A DNA stretch of 64,000 nt from an uncultured Clostridia bacterium (lineage in GTDB: Bacteria > Bacillota > Clostridia > Oscillospirales > Ruminococcaceae): contig CANRIA010000002.1 of the NCBI GenBank assembly GCA_947630555.1, forward strand, positions 48,482 through 112,481, read 5' to 3'. The notes beneath the pieces are model-generated. The model was not told the DNA's origin and made no database searches. It was given only the letters and a program-made list of their open reading frames with translations. Shown in pieces: positions 47,112 to 56,956 of the stretch (positions are counted from its first letter, which is position 1; each line of letters opens with the position of its first letter). Made by a program: the position numbers and the translations under genes.

Positions 47112-47969
47112 ATGGCAAACATTATTGACGGAAAAGCCGTTTCGGCAAGAGTGAAAGAAGAAATAGCAAATGAAACTGCGGCTGTAAAAGCCAAATACGG
47201 CATAAACATAGGTCTTGCAGTGGTTATTGTGGGCGACGACCCTGCATCACGCATATATGTAAACAATAAGAAAAAGGCTTGCGAAACGGTCGGATTTACA
47301 TCATATGAGTACGCTCTTAGCGCAGATACCACGCAGGAAGAGCTTTTGCAGCTTATTGATAAGCTCAATAAAGATGACAATGTGAACGGCATACTTGTTC
47401 AGCTGCCGCTGCCGAAACACCTTGACGAAAAGGCAGTCATAAACAGCATTTCACCCGAAAAAGACGTTGATGCGTTCCACCCTGTTAATGTCGGCAAGAT
47501 AATGATAGGGGAGTATAGCTTCTTGCCCTGCACGCCTGCCGGTATAATGGAGCTTATAGCTTCAACCGGAGTTGAGATAAAGGGCAAAGAATGTGTTGTA
47601 GTCGGCAGGAGCAATATTGTAGGCAAGCCGATGTCAATGCTGCTTTTGCACCAGAGCGGCACTGTGACTATATGCCACTCAAAGACGCAAGACCTTGCAG
47701 ATCATTGCAGAAAAGCCGATATACTGGTTGTTGCTGTGGGCGTGCCTAAGCTTGTGACCGGAGATATGATAAAAGAGGGCGCGGTCGTTATAGATGTAGG
47801 CATGAACAGGCTTGAAAACGGCAAGCTGTGCGGCGATGTTGACTTTGACAGCGCTAAAGAAAAAGCAAGCTTTATAACGCCTGTTCCCGGCGGCGTAGGG
47901 CCTATGACGATAGCTATGCTTATGAAAAATACCCTTACGGCGGCAAAAATCAAGCACGGCATAGAGTGA
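47112..47969 (+). CDS. folD: Methylenetetrahydrofolate dehydrogenase/cyclohydrolase
   Basis: Interconverts 5,10-methylene-, methenyl- and 10-formyl-tetrahydrofolate, the C1 source for purine synthesis (PurN, AICAR transformylase) and fmt. The 285-residue protein has the catalytic Tyr/Lys region [13 protein letters not shown] (about 52-64), [12 protein letters not shown], and the NADP-binding [16 protein letters not shown] and [11 protein letters not shown] segments. It starts 6 nt after lgt. Confidence 0.96.
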   Translation: MANIIDGKAVSARVKEEIANETAAVKAKYGINIGLAVVIVGDDPASRIYVNNKKKACETVGFTSYEYALSADTTQEELLQLIDKLNKDDNVNGILVQLPLPKHLDEKAVINSISPEKDVDAFHPVNVGKIMIGEYSFLPCTPAGIMELIASTGVEIKGKECVVVGRSNIVGKPMSMLLLHQSGTVTICHSKTQDLADHCRKADILVVAVGVPKLVTGDMIKEGAVVIDVGMNRLENGKLCGDVDFDSAKEKASFITPVPGGVGPMTIAMLMKNTLTAAKIKHGIE

Positions 47970-48014
47970 GCAGACTGTAATTTTAAATAAATTCTTAATA
48001 ATTTGTGAACACTC

Positions 48015-48043
48015 TTTACATTTTGCCTGTAATATGGTACAAT
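48015..48043 (+). promoter_or_regulatory. Sigma-A promoter of rpsO-pnp
   Basis: TTTACA (48015-48020), a 17-bp spacer and TACAAT (48038-48043). The resulting leader of about 135 nt before rpsO (48050-48183) may hold an S15 autoregulatory structure; I see hairpin-forming GC segments but cannot assign a known leader. Confidence 0.75.
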
Positions 48044-48183
48044 TTAAATGTTGTGCAGTCGGTGTAAATCTGACTGTGAAATATTACCGTGAACGCAGAT
48101 ATTCGGATATAGCCGCAATGCGGAAACGTATCAGCCATTATCTTCGTCACAGGAAAAAATTTAAGAAAGAGGTACGAACCACT

Positions 48184-48450
48184 ATGATGAGAAAAGAAGA
48201 AAAGAACGCTATTATTGAAGCGAACAGAAATCACGAGAGCGACACGGGTTCTCCCGAAGTACAGATAGCTATCCTTTCAAAGAGAATAGCAGATCTTACA
48301 GAGCATCTCAAAACACATCAGAACGATCATCACTCCAGAAGAGGTCTTTATAAGATGATCGGTCACAGAAGAAACCTTCTTAACTATCTTGCTAAGAAGG
48401 ATATTGAAAGATACAGAGCAATTATTGCAAAGCTCGGTATCAGAAAGTAA
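48184..48450 (+). CDS. rpsO: 30S ribosomal protein S15
   Basis: The 88-residue S15 binds 16S rRNA in the central domain and is needed early in 30S assembly. Family motifs TGSPEVQIA (about 22-30) and [21 protein letters not shown] (about 49-69) are present. The ATG at 48184 is used (ATGATG doublet) with AAGAAAGAGG upstream. An in-frame open extension upstream overlaps the promoter -10 and is not coding. Confidence 0.97.
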   Translation: MMRKEEKNAIIEANRNHESDTGSPEVQIAILSKRIADLTEHLKTHQNDHHSRRGLYKMIGHRRNLLNYLAKKDIERYRAIIAKLGIRK

Positions 48451-48462
48451 TCACTGTACGCT

Positions 48463-48493
48463 AAGGCAGCAGCATTCAATGTGCCGCTGCCTT
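48463..48493 (+). other. Stem-loop between rpsO and pnp
   Basis: AAGGCAGC (48463-48470) / GCTGCCTT (48486-48493) with no T-tract after it. It is more likely an RNA-processing or stability hairpin than a terminator, as in the rpsO-pnp region of other bacteria. Confidence 0.6.
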
Positions 48494-48603
48494 TCAGTGT
48501 ATATATGAGCAGTGGCGATTAGCATTAAACAGAGCGCTTTAATATAAGCGTTGTGTTTATTGCTAAAGCTGCTGCCGAAGAAAAATTTATAGGAGGACAA
48601 ACC

Positions 48604-50724
48604 ATGTTTGAAAATTTCAGGACATTTGAAACGACCTATGCAGGCAGACCGCTTGTAGTAGAAACAGGCAAAATGTGCGGACTTGCAAACGGCTCTTGTA
48701 TCGTAAGATACGGCGAGACCGTTGTTATGGGCAATGTTACCGCCAGCAAGCAGCCGAGAGAGGGCATTGACTTTTTTCCGCTTTCGGTAGATTTTGAGGA
48801 AAAACTTTATTCAGTAGGCAAGATACCGGGTTCTTATCTTAAAAGAGAGGGCAAGCCTTCCGACAAAGCAATATTGGCTTCGCGCTGCGTTGACAGACCT
48901 ATCAGACCGCTTTTCCCGAAAGATATGAGAAACGACGTTTCAGTCGTAATGACAGTTCTTGCAGTAGACCCCGATAACTCACCCGAAATTGCAGGCGCAA
49001 TTGCAGCATCTATCGCTATTTCAATATCAGATATACCTTGGAACGGCCCTGTTGCAAGTATAAACGTAGGTTATGTTGACGGCGAGCTCGTTCTTAATCC
49101 TACGCTGGAGCAGCGCGGTGAGAACAACAGACTTAATCTTACCGTTGCAGGCTCAGCCGAAAAGGTAGTTATGATTGAGGCTGGCGCTGATGAGATACCC
49201 GACGACCTTATGCTTGAAGCTATAATCAAGGGTCACGAAGAAATAAAGAAAATGGTTGCTTTCATCTCTGATATTCAGAAGCAGATAGGCAAGCCTAAGT
49301 TTGAGTTTGAATCTATGGAGCTTGACCACGACATGATGGACGAGGTAGAGGCTCTTGTTGGTGAAAAAGTAAAGGTCGCTCTTGATACCGACGACAAGAA
49401 TGTTCGTGATGCAAGACTTGTTCCTATCACACAAGAGGTTCTTGACACACTTTCCGAGAAGTATGAGAATCTGCCCGAGATAATAGGCGAGGTTATGTAC
49501 AAGCTTCAGAAGAAGATAGTTCGTAACTGGCTGTATGAGGGCAAGAGAGTTGACGGCAGAGGTATTGACGAGATACGTCCGCTTGCTGCCGAAGTCGGTC
49601 TTTTCCCGAGAGTTCACGGTTCAGGACTGTTTACAAGAGGTCAGACACAGGTGCTTACAGTCTGCACTCTCGGCCCTGTAAGCGATGCCCAGAGAATGGA
49701 CGGCATCGACGAAGAAGAATCAAAGAGATATATGCACCAGTATAACTTCCCGTCATACTCAGTAGGCGAAACGAAGCCCAGCAGAGGCCCCGGCAGACGT
49801 GAGATAGGTCACGGCGCGCTGGCTGAGAGAGCGCTGGTTCCTGTTATCCCGTCGGTAGAAGATTTCCCGTATGCTATAAGAATGGTATCGGAAGTGCTTT
49901 CTTCTAACGGTTCTACATCGCAGGGTTCTATATGCGGTTCTACGCTCGCTCTTATGGATGCAGGAGTTCCGATAAAAGCTCCCGTTGCAGGCATTTCATG
50001 CGGTCTTATCACCAAGGAAGACGGCAGCTGGATGACTATGGTAGACATTCAGGGACTTGAGGACTTCTACGGAGATATGGACTTTAAGGTAGGCGGTACT
50101 CACAAGGGTATTACAGCTATTCAGGTGGATATAAAGGTTGACGGTCTTACCTATGATATAATCAAGGAAGCGTTCGCTAAAACACATAAGGCTCGCGATT
50201 ATATACTTGATGAGATAATGCTCAAAGCCATTCCTGCACCGAGAGAGACTGTTAACAAGTGGGCGCCTAAGATGCTCACCACCAAAGTGCCTGTTGACAA
50301 GATAAGAGAAGTTATCGGCTCGGGCGGAAAGGTAATTCAGAAGATAGCTGCCGACTGCGAATGTAAGATAGACATTGAAGAAGACGGCAACGTATTTGTT
50401 TCTGGTCTTGACCTTGAAAAGGCTCAGAAGGCTATTGACATTATAAATACCATAGGCTTTGACCCCGAGATAGGCGCTATCTATAAGGGCAAGGTAGTAA
50501 GAATAATGAACTTCGGCGCTTTTGTAGAGATAGCCCCCGGCAAGGACGGACTTGTTCACATCTCTAAGCTTGACAACAAGAGAGTTGAAAAGGTTGAAGA
50601 CTGCGTTTCCATAGGTGACGAGATCGTTGTTAAGGTTATGGAGATAGACGACCAGGGAAGAATAAATCTCTCAAGAAAAGATGCTCTTGCTGACATTGCT
50701 GCAAAGAAAGCATCTGCCGAATAA
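48604..50724 (+). CDS. pnp: Polyribonucleotide nucleotidyltransferase
   Basis: Phosphorolytic 3'-5' exoribonuclease for mRNA turnover. The 706-residue protein has two RNase PH-like domains (about 10-220 and 315-540), a KH domain (about 555-610, with REVIGSGGKVIQKI) and an S1 domain (about 620-690, with GKVVRIMNFGAFVEI). The ATG at 48604 follows TAGGAGG; the longer frame from 48553 has no ribosome site. It sits after rpsO, as in many bacteria. Confidence 0.97.
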   Translation: MFENFRTFETTYAGRPLVVETGKMCGLANGSCIVRYGETVVMGNVTASKQPREGIDFFPLSVDFEEKLYSVGKIPGSYLKREGKPSDKAILASRCVDRPIRPLFPKDMRNDVSVVMTVLAVDPDNSPEIAGAIAASIAISISDIPWNGPVASINVGYVDGELVLNPTLEQRGENNRLNLTVAGSAEKVVMIEAGADEIPDDLMLEAIIKGHEEIKKMVAFISDIQKQIGKPKFEFESMELDHDMMDEVEALVGEKVKVALDTDDKNVRDARLVPITQEVLDTLSEKYENLPEIIGEVMYKLQKKIVRNWLYEGKRVDGRGIDEIRPLAAEVGLFPRVHGSGLFTRGQTQVLTVCTLGPVSDAQRMDGIDEEESKRYMHQYNFPSYSVGETKPSRGPGRREIGHGALAERALVPVIPSVEDFPYAIRMVSEVLSSNGSTSQGSICGSTLALMDAGVPIKAPVAGISCGLITKEDGSWMTMVDIQGLEDFYGDMDFKVGGTHKGITAIQVDIKVDGLTYDIIKEAFAKTHKARDYILDEIMLKAIPAPRETVNKWAPKMLTTKVPVDKIREVIGSGGKVIQKIAADCECKIDIEEDGNVFVSGLDLEKAQKAIDIINTIGFDPEIGAIYKGKVVRIMNFGAFVEIAPGKDGLVHISKLDNKRVEKVEDCVSIGDEIVVKVMEIDDQGRINLSRKDALADIAAKKASAE

Positions 50725-50736
50725 ATTACAGCATTG

Positions 50737-50764
50737 AAAGACCGCCTTGTGCGGTCTTTTTTTT
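50737..50764 (+). terminator. Intrinsic terminator after pnp
   Basis: AAAGACCGC (50737-50745) / GCGGTCTTT, followed by a T-tract to 50764. Confidence 0.93.
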
Positions 50765-50773
50765 GTACTGTGA

Positions 50774-50802
50774 TTGACAAAGACGGCACGGTGTTGTATA
50801 AT
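50774..50802 (+). promoter_or_regulatory. Perfect consensus promoter of the ilvB-like/ilvN pair
   Basis: TTGACA (50774-50779), a 17-bp spacer and TATAAT (50797-50802). No T-box or leader-peptide attenuator is visible in the short leader (about 25 nt). Confidence 0.9.
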
Positions 50803-50834
50803 ATTTTTATGTATTATTTTGACGGGTGATAAAA

Positions 50835-52361
50835 ATGTTAGTTAGTGAAGCAATCGTAAAATGCCTTGAAGCGGAGAAAACTTTTGTAGTCTTCGGCGTG
50901 GAGGGATATAATATCGAGCCTGTGTGTGAGACGCTGAAAAATTCTTCAATAAGATATGTGCCCATGAACAGCGAGGAAAGCGCAGGTCATGCGGCAGGCG
51001 GCTGCGCGCAAATGACTGGCAAGCCGTGCGTGAGCGTGTGCGGCAGCGGTGCAAGTGCGCTTAAAATGCTTGCGGCGGTGGCGGCGGCGTATACCGACTG
51101 CGTGCCGCTTATTGCGATAACAGGTCAGGTGTCATCTGATGTTCTGGGCAGAGATGTTTCGGACGAGGCAGACATTATAGGTTCGGTAGAGCCGTTTGTA
51201 AAGCACAGCTATCTTGTAAGAAACGCGCAGGACATACCGCGCATAATAAAAGAGGCGTTCTATATTGCTTCTTCGGGCAGGCACGGGCCTGTGCTTATTG
51301 ACATACCCGTTGATATACAGCGGCAGGAAATTGACCCTGTTTTCCCAGAAAGCGTTATGATACGCGGCTACAACCCTATACAAAAGGGCAATACATCGCA
51401 GGTGAAGCGGTTTGCGCAGGCGCTGCAAAAGGCAGAAAGACCGCTTATGATAGTAGGCGGCGGAGTGTTTTCTTCTAATGCCTGCGAAGAGGCGCGCGCG
51501 CTTTCAAAAAAGCTTGATATGCCCACCGTTTCTACCGCAGGGGGATTTTCGGTATTTCCGTATGACGACAAACGCTTTTTCGGCTGCTGCGAGCCGTCGT
51601 CACCGCTTACCGATATGGCAATTGCAAACTGTGATGTTCTTTTGATAGTCGGCGCGCGGCTGTGGTCTTTGAATACAGGTATTGAAAACAAAACTATACT
51701 TCACATTGATATTGACCCTGCCGAGATAGGCAAGAATATTTCTGCCGACCTGCCGCTTGTGGGCGACTGCAAATATGTTCTGAGTCAGCTTAATGATGCT
51801 GTAAAACAGTGCAAGCACGGCAGCTGGAGAAAGTATCTTGACAGCCACCGCACACAGATAAGCGTTGAAGAAAAGCTGAATGAGGAGTATATCTTCTCAC
51901 TGCTGTCTGACGTTATATCGGAAAATGCAGCGATTGTCTGCGAAAGCGCAGGGATAAAGTCTCACGCGGTTAAATCGCTGAAAATAAAGCAGGGCAGGTT
52001 TATTTCGCGCATAGGAATGAACGGCTCGGGCTTTGCGCTGCCAACGGCTATCGGTGTTAAGGCATCGTGCGGCGAAAGCGAGGACAGTGAAGTCATCTGC
52101 ATATGCAGCCTTCGGTCTCTCTGCTGTTCGTTTTCAGATATGACAATACTTGTGTCAGAAAACATACCCGTAAAACTGCTTATACTGAAATATGGCGAGG
52201 GTTCTTCCATAGATATCAAAAAGCTCTCTCAGGCTTGCGGTGTTGAATATTTAAAGATCTCTAAAACAGAGCAAGCGCAGGAAGCTTTGACTAAATTTGC
52301 CCAAAGCGGCGGCAGCGTTCTGCTTGAAGTTGATATAAAAAAGCAGGGAGGTAAGGAGTAA
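50835..52361 (+). CDS. Acetolactate-synthase-like TPP-fold protein lacking the TPP/metal motif
   Basis: The 508-residue protein has the AHAS large-subunit layout: PYR domain (about 1-165), middle domain (about 185-320) and PP domain (about 345-508), but is shorter than usual AHAS (about 550-600). The catalytic Glu equivalent is present at residue 47 (SEESAGHAAGG), but TSGPGATN is replaced by CGSGASAL. In the PP domain the GDG that binds Mg-TPP is replaced by CSLRS (about 423-427), with KY where NN is expected (about 452). Catalysis is therefore unlikely; it may be a regulatory or scaffolding partner, or have another role. ilvN follows in overlap (TAATG). Confidence 0.85.
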   Translation: MLVSEAIVKCLEAEKTFVVFGVEGYNIEPVCETLKNSSIRYVPMNSEESAGHAAGGCAQMTGKPCVSVCGSGASALKMLAAVAAAYTDCVPLIAITGQVSSDVLGRDVSDEADIIGSVEPFVKHSYLVRNAQDIPRIIKEAFYIASSGRHGPVLIDIPVDIQRQEIDPVFPESVMIRGYNPIQKGNTSQVKRFAQALQKAERPLMIVGGGVFSSNACEEARALSKKLDMPTVSTAGGFSVFPYDDKRFFGCCEPSSPLTDMAIANCDVLLIVGARLWSLNTGIENKTILHIDIDPAEIGKNISADLPLVGDCKYVLSQLNDAVKQCKHGSWRKYLDSHRTQISVEEKLNEEYIFSLLSDVISENAAIVCESAGIKSHAVKSLKIKQGRFISRIGMNGSGFALPTAIGVKASCGESEDSEVICICSLRSLCCSFSDMTILVSENIPVKLLILKYGEGSSIDIKKLSQACGVEYLKISKTEQAQEALTKFAQSGGSVLLEVDIKKQGGKE

Positions 52362-52864
52362 TGAAACACACAATTTCAGTGCTTGTTGAGAACCACGCAG
52401 GCGTGCTTTCAAGAATATCGGGGCTGTTTACTCGCCGCGGATTTAACATAGACAGCCTTGCGGTGGGCGTTACCGACGACCCCGACATATCGCGCATTAC
52501 CATAATAGTTACCTGCGATGAGCACATGACTGAGCAGGTTGAAAAGCAGCTAAACAAGCTTATAGAAGTACTTAAAGTAAAAACTATACCCGACGAGGAA
52601 CTTATTGCAAGGGAGCTTATGATAGTGAAGCTTTCTGCCGATGCCTCCGCACGCCGTGATATACTAACGGTGGCAGAAGTTATGGAGGCAAAAATTCTTG
52701 ACATTACGCCTACCACGCTTACTTTGCAGCTTGCAGATGTGCCCCAGCAGCTTGAGCGCTTTGTTCAGCTTGTTGAGCCATACGGAATTCTTGAAATTGC
52801 ACGCACGGGAACTATAGCTTTGCAAAAGGGAAGCGATACGCTTTCTTTCAGAGGAAAAGTGTAG
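52361..52864 (+). CDS. ilvN: Acetolactate synthase small (regulatory) subunit
   Basis: The 167-residue protein has an N-terminal ACT domain (about 3-75, with VLVENHAGVLSRISGLFTRRGFNIDSL) and a C-terminal ACT-like domain (about 80-165), the normal valine-sensing regulatory subunit. It shares 1 bp with the preceding gene's stop, so the two are coupled. No ilvC, ilvD or leuA is in the window. Confidence 0.93.
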   Translation: MKHTISVLVENHAGVLSRISGLFTRRGFNIDSLAVGVTDDPDISRITIIVTCDEHMTEQVEKQLNKLIEVLKVKTIPDEELIARELMIVKLSADASARRDILTVAEVMEAKILDITPTTLTLQLADVPQQLERFVQLVEPYGILEIARTGTIALQKGSDTLSFRGKV

Positions 52865-52939
52865 TTTTGTGTATGTTTAACAATACTTAAAACTGGTTTT
52901 TGTGTATTTCGCCGATTTTTAAAATTTTTTGTAACATTT

Positions 52940-53008
52940 TGCCCCTTTGATGTGTATATATTAGTGAAAGATTTTTTTATACACATAAAAAAGGGGCATT
53001 TTGTTTTT
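52940..53008 (+). terminator. Long terminator-like hairpin directly before the permease gene
   Basis: TGCCCCTT...ATGTGTATA (52940-52958) pairs with TATACACAT...AAGGGGCA (52978-52998) over about 17 bp with a small internal loop, followed by TTTTGTTTTT. The hairpin ends about 28 nt before the permease ATG, leaving no room for a promoter after it, so it may act as an attenuator of the permease. Confidence 0.75.
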
Positions 53009-53035
53009 GCAAGGAATTTTAAAGGAGGAATTTTT

Positions 53036-55546
53036 ATGTTTAGAATGGTCTGGAAAAATCTCACGGGGCAATTTAAAAAGCAGCGAATGCTGACACTTTT
53101 GCTGATTATGAATATTGTGATTTCATGCCTTGTTATATGCTTTTCATACGGGCTTTACCGCAATTTTCATAACACACTGTCGCAGGGCGAAGAAGAAAGC
53201 ATTACCTATCTTAATGTTGAAACAAGTAAAGATAATATTACAGAGCTTGAAGATGCACCTGTTGCGCTGCCTGCCGCTGATATTTCGCTTGAAGATATTG
53301 CTGAGATCGCGCTTGCCTTTGACGATGATGTGAAAAGCGTTATTGAAAATATAGGAATGCTTTGTTACATAAAAACGCCGTTATTAGAGCAGCAGTATTA
53401 TGATGAGGCATCAATGGAGGAATATGCAAACCATACTGAAGTTAATGCGCCTTACAGTGATGATCTAGACCCTTGCTATGAACAGATAAATATCAGCTTT
53501 GATGTAAAAGGCGGCTCTCTTTTGCCTTGTGAAAGTGATAAAAAGATCTTCACGCAGGAGGAGTTTGACAGAGGCGAAAAAGTAGTTGCTGTAGGGTGCG
53601 GCTTTTATGATCCTATCAAACATTATTATCATGGGATCGGGAGCAGTTCTCTTATGGTGGGTTCAAGAAAGATACCGGAAGATACCGACCATATTATTAT
53701 AAACGGAGAAGAATATAAGATAAAAAGAATAGATGACAGAGATATCTTGGGTGACGATCTGATAAGGATCCCTTATACATCTGTACCGGAAGATCTGAAA
53801 ATAAGCGCGGAAAAGGTTTTTGAGGCAGAAGATTATTTTGTTTTTGATATATCGTTTACCCGACCTGTTACACACAGTATCTACGATAAAGTTGCCAAGA
53901 CACTTGAAGAAGCAACAGGCGGCAAGTTTTATCTTGAACCTATAGAATTTACCGATGTGAAAGAGCTGCAATACTACCGCACGGTAATGCTCATTTCTGT
54001 GGTCATAGCCGTTCTGGCTGCAATAAATATGGCGATACTTTATCGCTACATTCTTGAAAAGCGCACCTCGCAGCTTGCTATTTTCAGAATTTGCGGCTGC
54101 ACAAAGGGCAAGGCTATACTTTCGTATCTGATCGAATGTCTGGTTATAAACATACCGCTTTTTGCCATTACCGAGCTTATCTATCACAAACTGATAATGC
54201 CACATCTTTCGGGGCTTTTCCCTTACATGGAGCAGTGTTACAGCTTTAAGCTGTATGCGGCGATATTCGGCATATACATCGCTGCTTCAATGCTAGTTAT
54301 GCTGATAATGATAACCTTGACAGTTAAAAAGCACAGCCTTGTCACGCTGAAAAGTGCGCCGAAGTCAACCGGCAAAATGGGTGTAATGAAGCTGTTTGAA
54401 GTGCTTCAGATAGCGGCAGTTTTATCAATAATGATAATGATAACTTCTGCAATAACAGCCAGATATGAAATGTACGCCTCATTCAGTGATATGATAGAGC
54501 TAAAAGGTCTAATGCTGACATTAGATAATTTTGATGTATATCCCGAACAGCTGGAGGAAGTGCTGGGCGGCAAAGAATATATTGCAAACCAATTTTCAAA
54601 TACATATGACGGCGATACGCCGATAGACGGAATAGCATATTCTGATGAGTATATAAATGCGTATAAACCGCCTCTTCAAGACGGAGTATGGCTCGATGAG
54701 GCTGACTTTACATATGCTGACAGCGGTTATATTCCTGTTGTAGTTACTTCCTGCGGCGGAAGATACAAAGTCGGTGATGTTATAGAAAATGATATAATCA
54801 TGAGCTATGATGAAAACAACGAGCCGGCTGATGTTATTAACGTAAAATACAAGATAATAGGCGTTTTGCGTGACAAGGTGAATATTGCAGGGTATTCCTA
54901 CGACCAGACAAGGCGCGGAAACTTTGCCGATCTTTATTCGGTATTCAGCGATGACTTTGAGGACAACGACTGGTTTTTGTCAAAGATATCCGACGAATAC
55001 GCCTGCTTTGGAGCTAGCGGCTGCCTGCACGGTCAGGTGTTCATCTACTGCGATGATATGAGCGACAACGAGATAGCTCAGCTTAAATCGGATATTGTAA
55101 ATGAGGTAGGTGCAGTCCCGGTCGAACTGTCGCAGGTATACGATAGCAGTATGCAATACATTTACGAGCAGATGTACACGCTTTTCCCGATAGCGGTTTG
55201 TATATTTATTCTGACAATAATTTCTACCGTATCTATCAGCGCGATATACACAAAACGGCAGCTTAGAAATTATGCTATTTTCTACATCTGCGGTGCAAGG
55301 TGGAGAACGTGTGCTTTGAGAAGCCTGAAAAACTCTGCAATTACCTGTGGGATAGCAAGCATACTGGCAGCGGTGGTACTGATTGTAGGCAAGCTCACAC
55401 TGCTGAAAGAAACGGTAATATCTTTCGGTATATGGCATTTGGCTGTATGCGCTTTGGTAATTGTTTTGTACTTAGCGCTGTCAATGATAATGCCTTTGAT
55501 GATAATAGGATCAAACGAGCCGAAAGAGGTACTTAAAGAAGAATAA
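53036..55546 (+). CDS. FtsX/MacB-type ABC transporter permease without adjacent ATPase
   Basis: The 836-residue membrane protein has a first helix (about 18-42), a large extracytoplasmic part (about 45-310), three helices (about 317-338, 358-380 and 404-430), one more (about 451-475), a second large domain (about 480-710) and three C-terminal helices (about 712-737, 765-785 and 800-825). LAIFRICGCTKGKAILSYL and YAIFYICGARWRT are typical FtsX-like cytoplasmic segments. No ABC ATPase gene is nearby in the window; the transported or cleaved substrate is unknown. The ATG at 53036 follows AAAGGAGGAA. Confidence 0.88.
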   Translation: MFRMVWKNLTGQFKKQRMLTLLLIMNIVISCLVICFSYGLYRNFHNTLSQGEEESITYLNVETSKDNITELEDAPVALPAADISLEDIAEIALAFDDDVKSVIENIGMLCYIKTPLLEQQYYDEASMEEYANHTEVNAPYSDDLDPCYEQINISFDVKGGSLLPCESDKKIFTQEEFDRGEKVVAVGCGFYDPIKHYYHGIGSSSLMVGSRKIPEDTDHIIINGEEYKIKRIDDRDILGDDLIRIPYTSVPEDLKISAEKVFEAEDYFVFDISFTRPVTHSIYDKVAKTLEEATGGKFYLEPIEFTDVKELQYYRTVMLISVVIAVLAAINMAILYRYILEKRTSQLAIFRICGCTKGKAILSYLIECLVINIPLFAITELIYHKLIMPHLSGLFPYMEQCYSFKLYAAIFGIYIAASMLVMLIMITLTVKKHSLVTLKSAPKSTGKMGVMKLFEVLQIAAVLSIMIMITSAITARYEMYASFSDMIELKGLMLTLDNFDVYPEQLEEVLGGKEYIANQFSNTYDGDTPIDGIAYSDEYINAYKPPLQDGVWLDEADFTYADSGYIPVVVTSCGGRYKVGDVIENDIIMSYDENNEPADVINVKYKIIGVLRDKVNIAGYSYDQTRRGNFADLYSVFSDDFEDNDWFLSKISDEYACFGASGCLHGQVFIYCDDMSDNEIAQLKSDIVNEVGAVPVELSQVYDSSMQYIYEQMYTLFPIAVCIFILTIISTVSISAIYTKRQLRNYAIFYICGARWRTCALRSLKNSAITCGIASILAAVVLIVGKLTLLKETVISFGIWHLAVCALVIVLYLALSMIMPLMIIGSNEPKEVLKEE

Positions 55547-55552
55547 AAATAA

Positions 55553-55579
55553 CGGTCGGTGAGGTTTACTCATCGACCG
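55553..55579. terminator. Bidirectional terminator between the permease and purD
   Basis: CGGTCGGTGAG / CTCATCGACCG, 11-bp arms with one G-T pair. T-rich sequence on the plus side and, read in reverse, T-rich sequence on the minus side. It serves the converging permease gene and purine operon. Confidence 0.85.
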
Positions 55580-55585
55580 CTTTGT

Positions 55586-56941
<1,356 letters not shown>

Positions 56942-56956
56942 GGGGCTTACCTCCTA

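Noticed and set aside
48034..48183. In-frame open extension upstream of rpsO
   Set aside because: Its ATG overlaps the promoter -10 region, so it cannot be translated from this transcript; S15 starts at 48184.
50835..52361. Ordinary catalytic acetolactate synthase
   Set aside because: The GDG...NN Mg-TPP motif is missing in a fully open frame.
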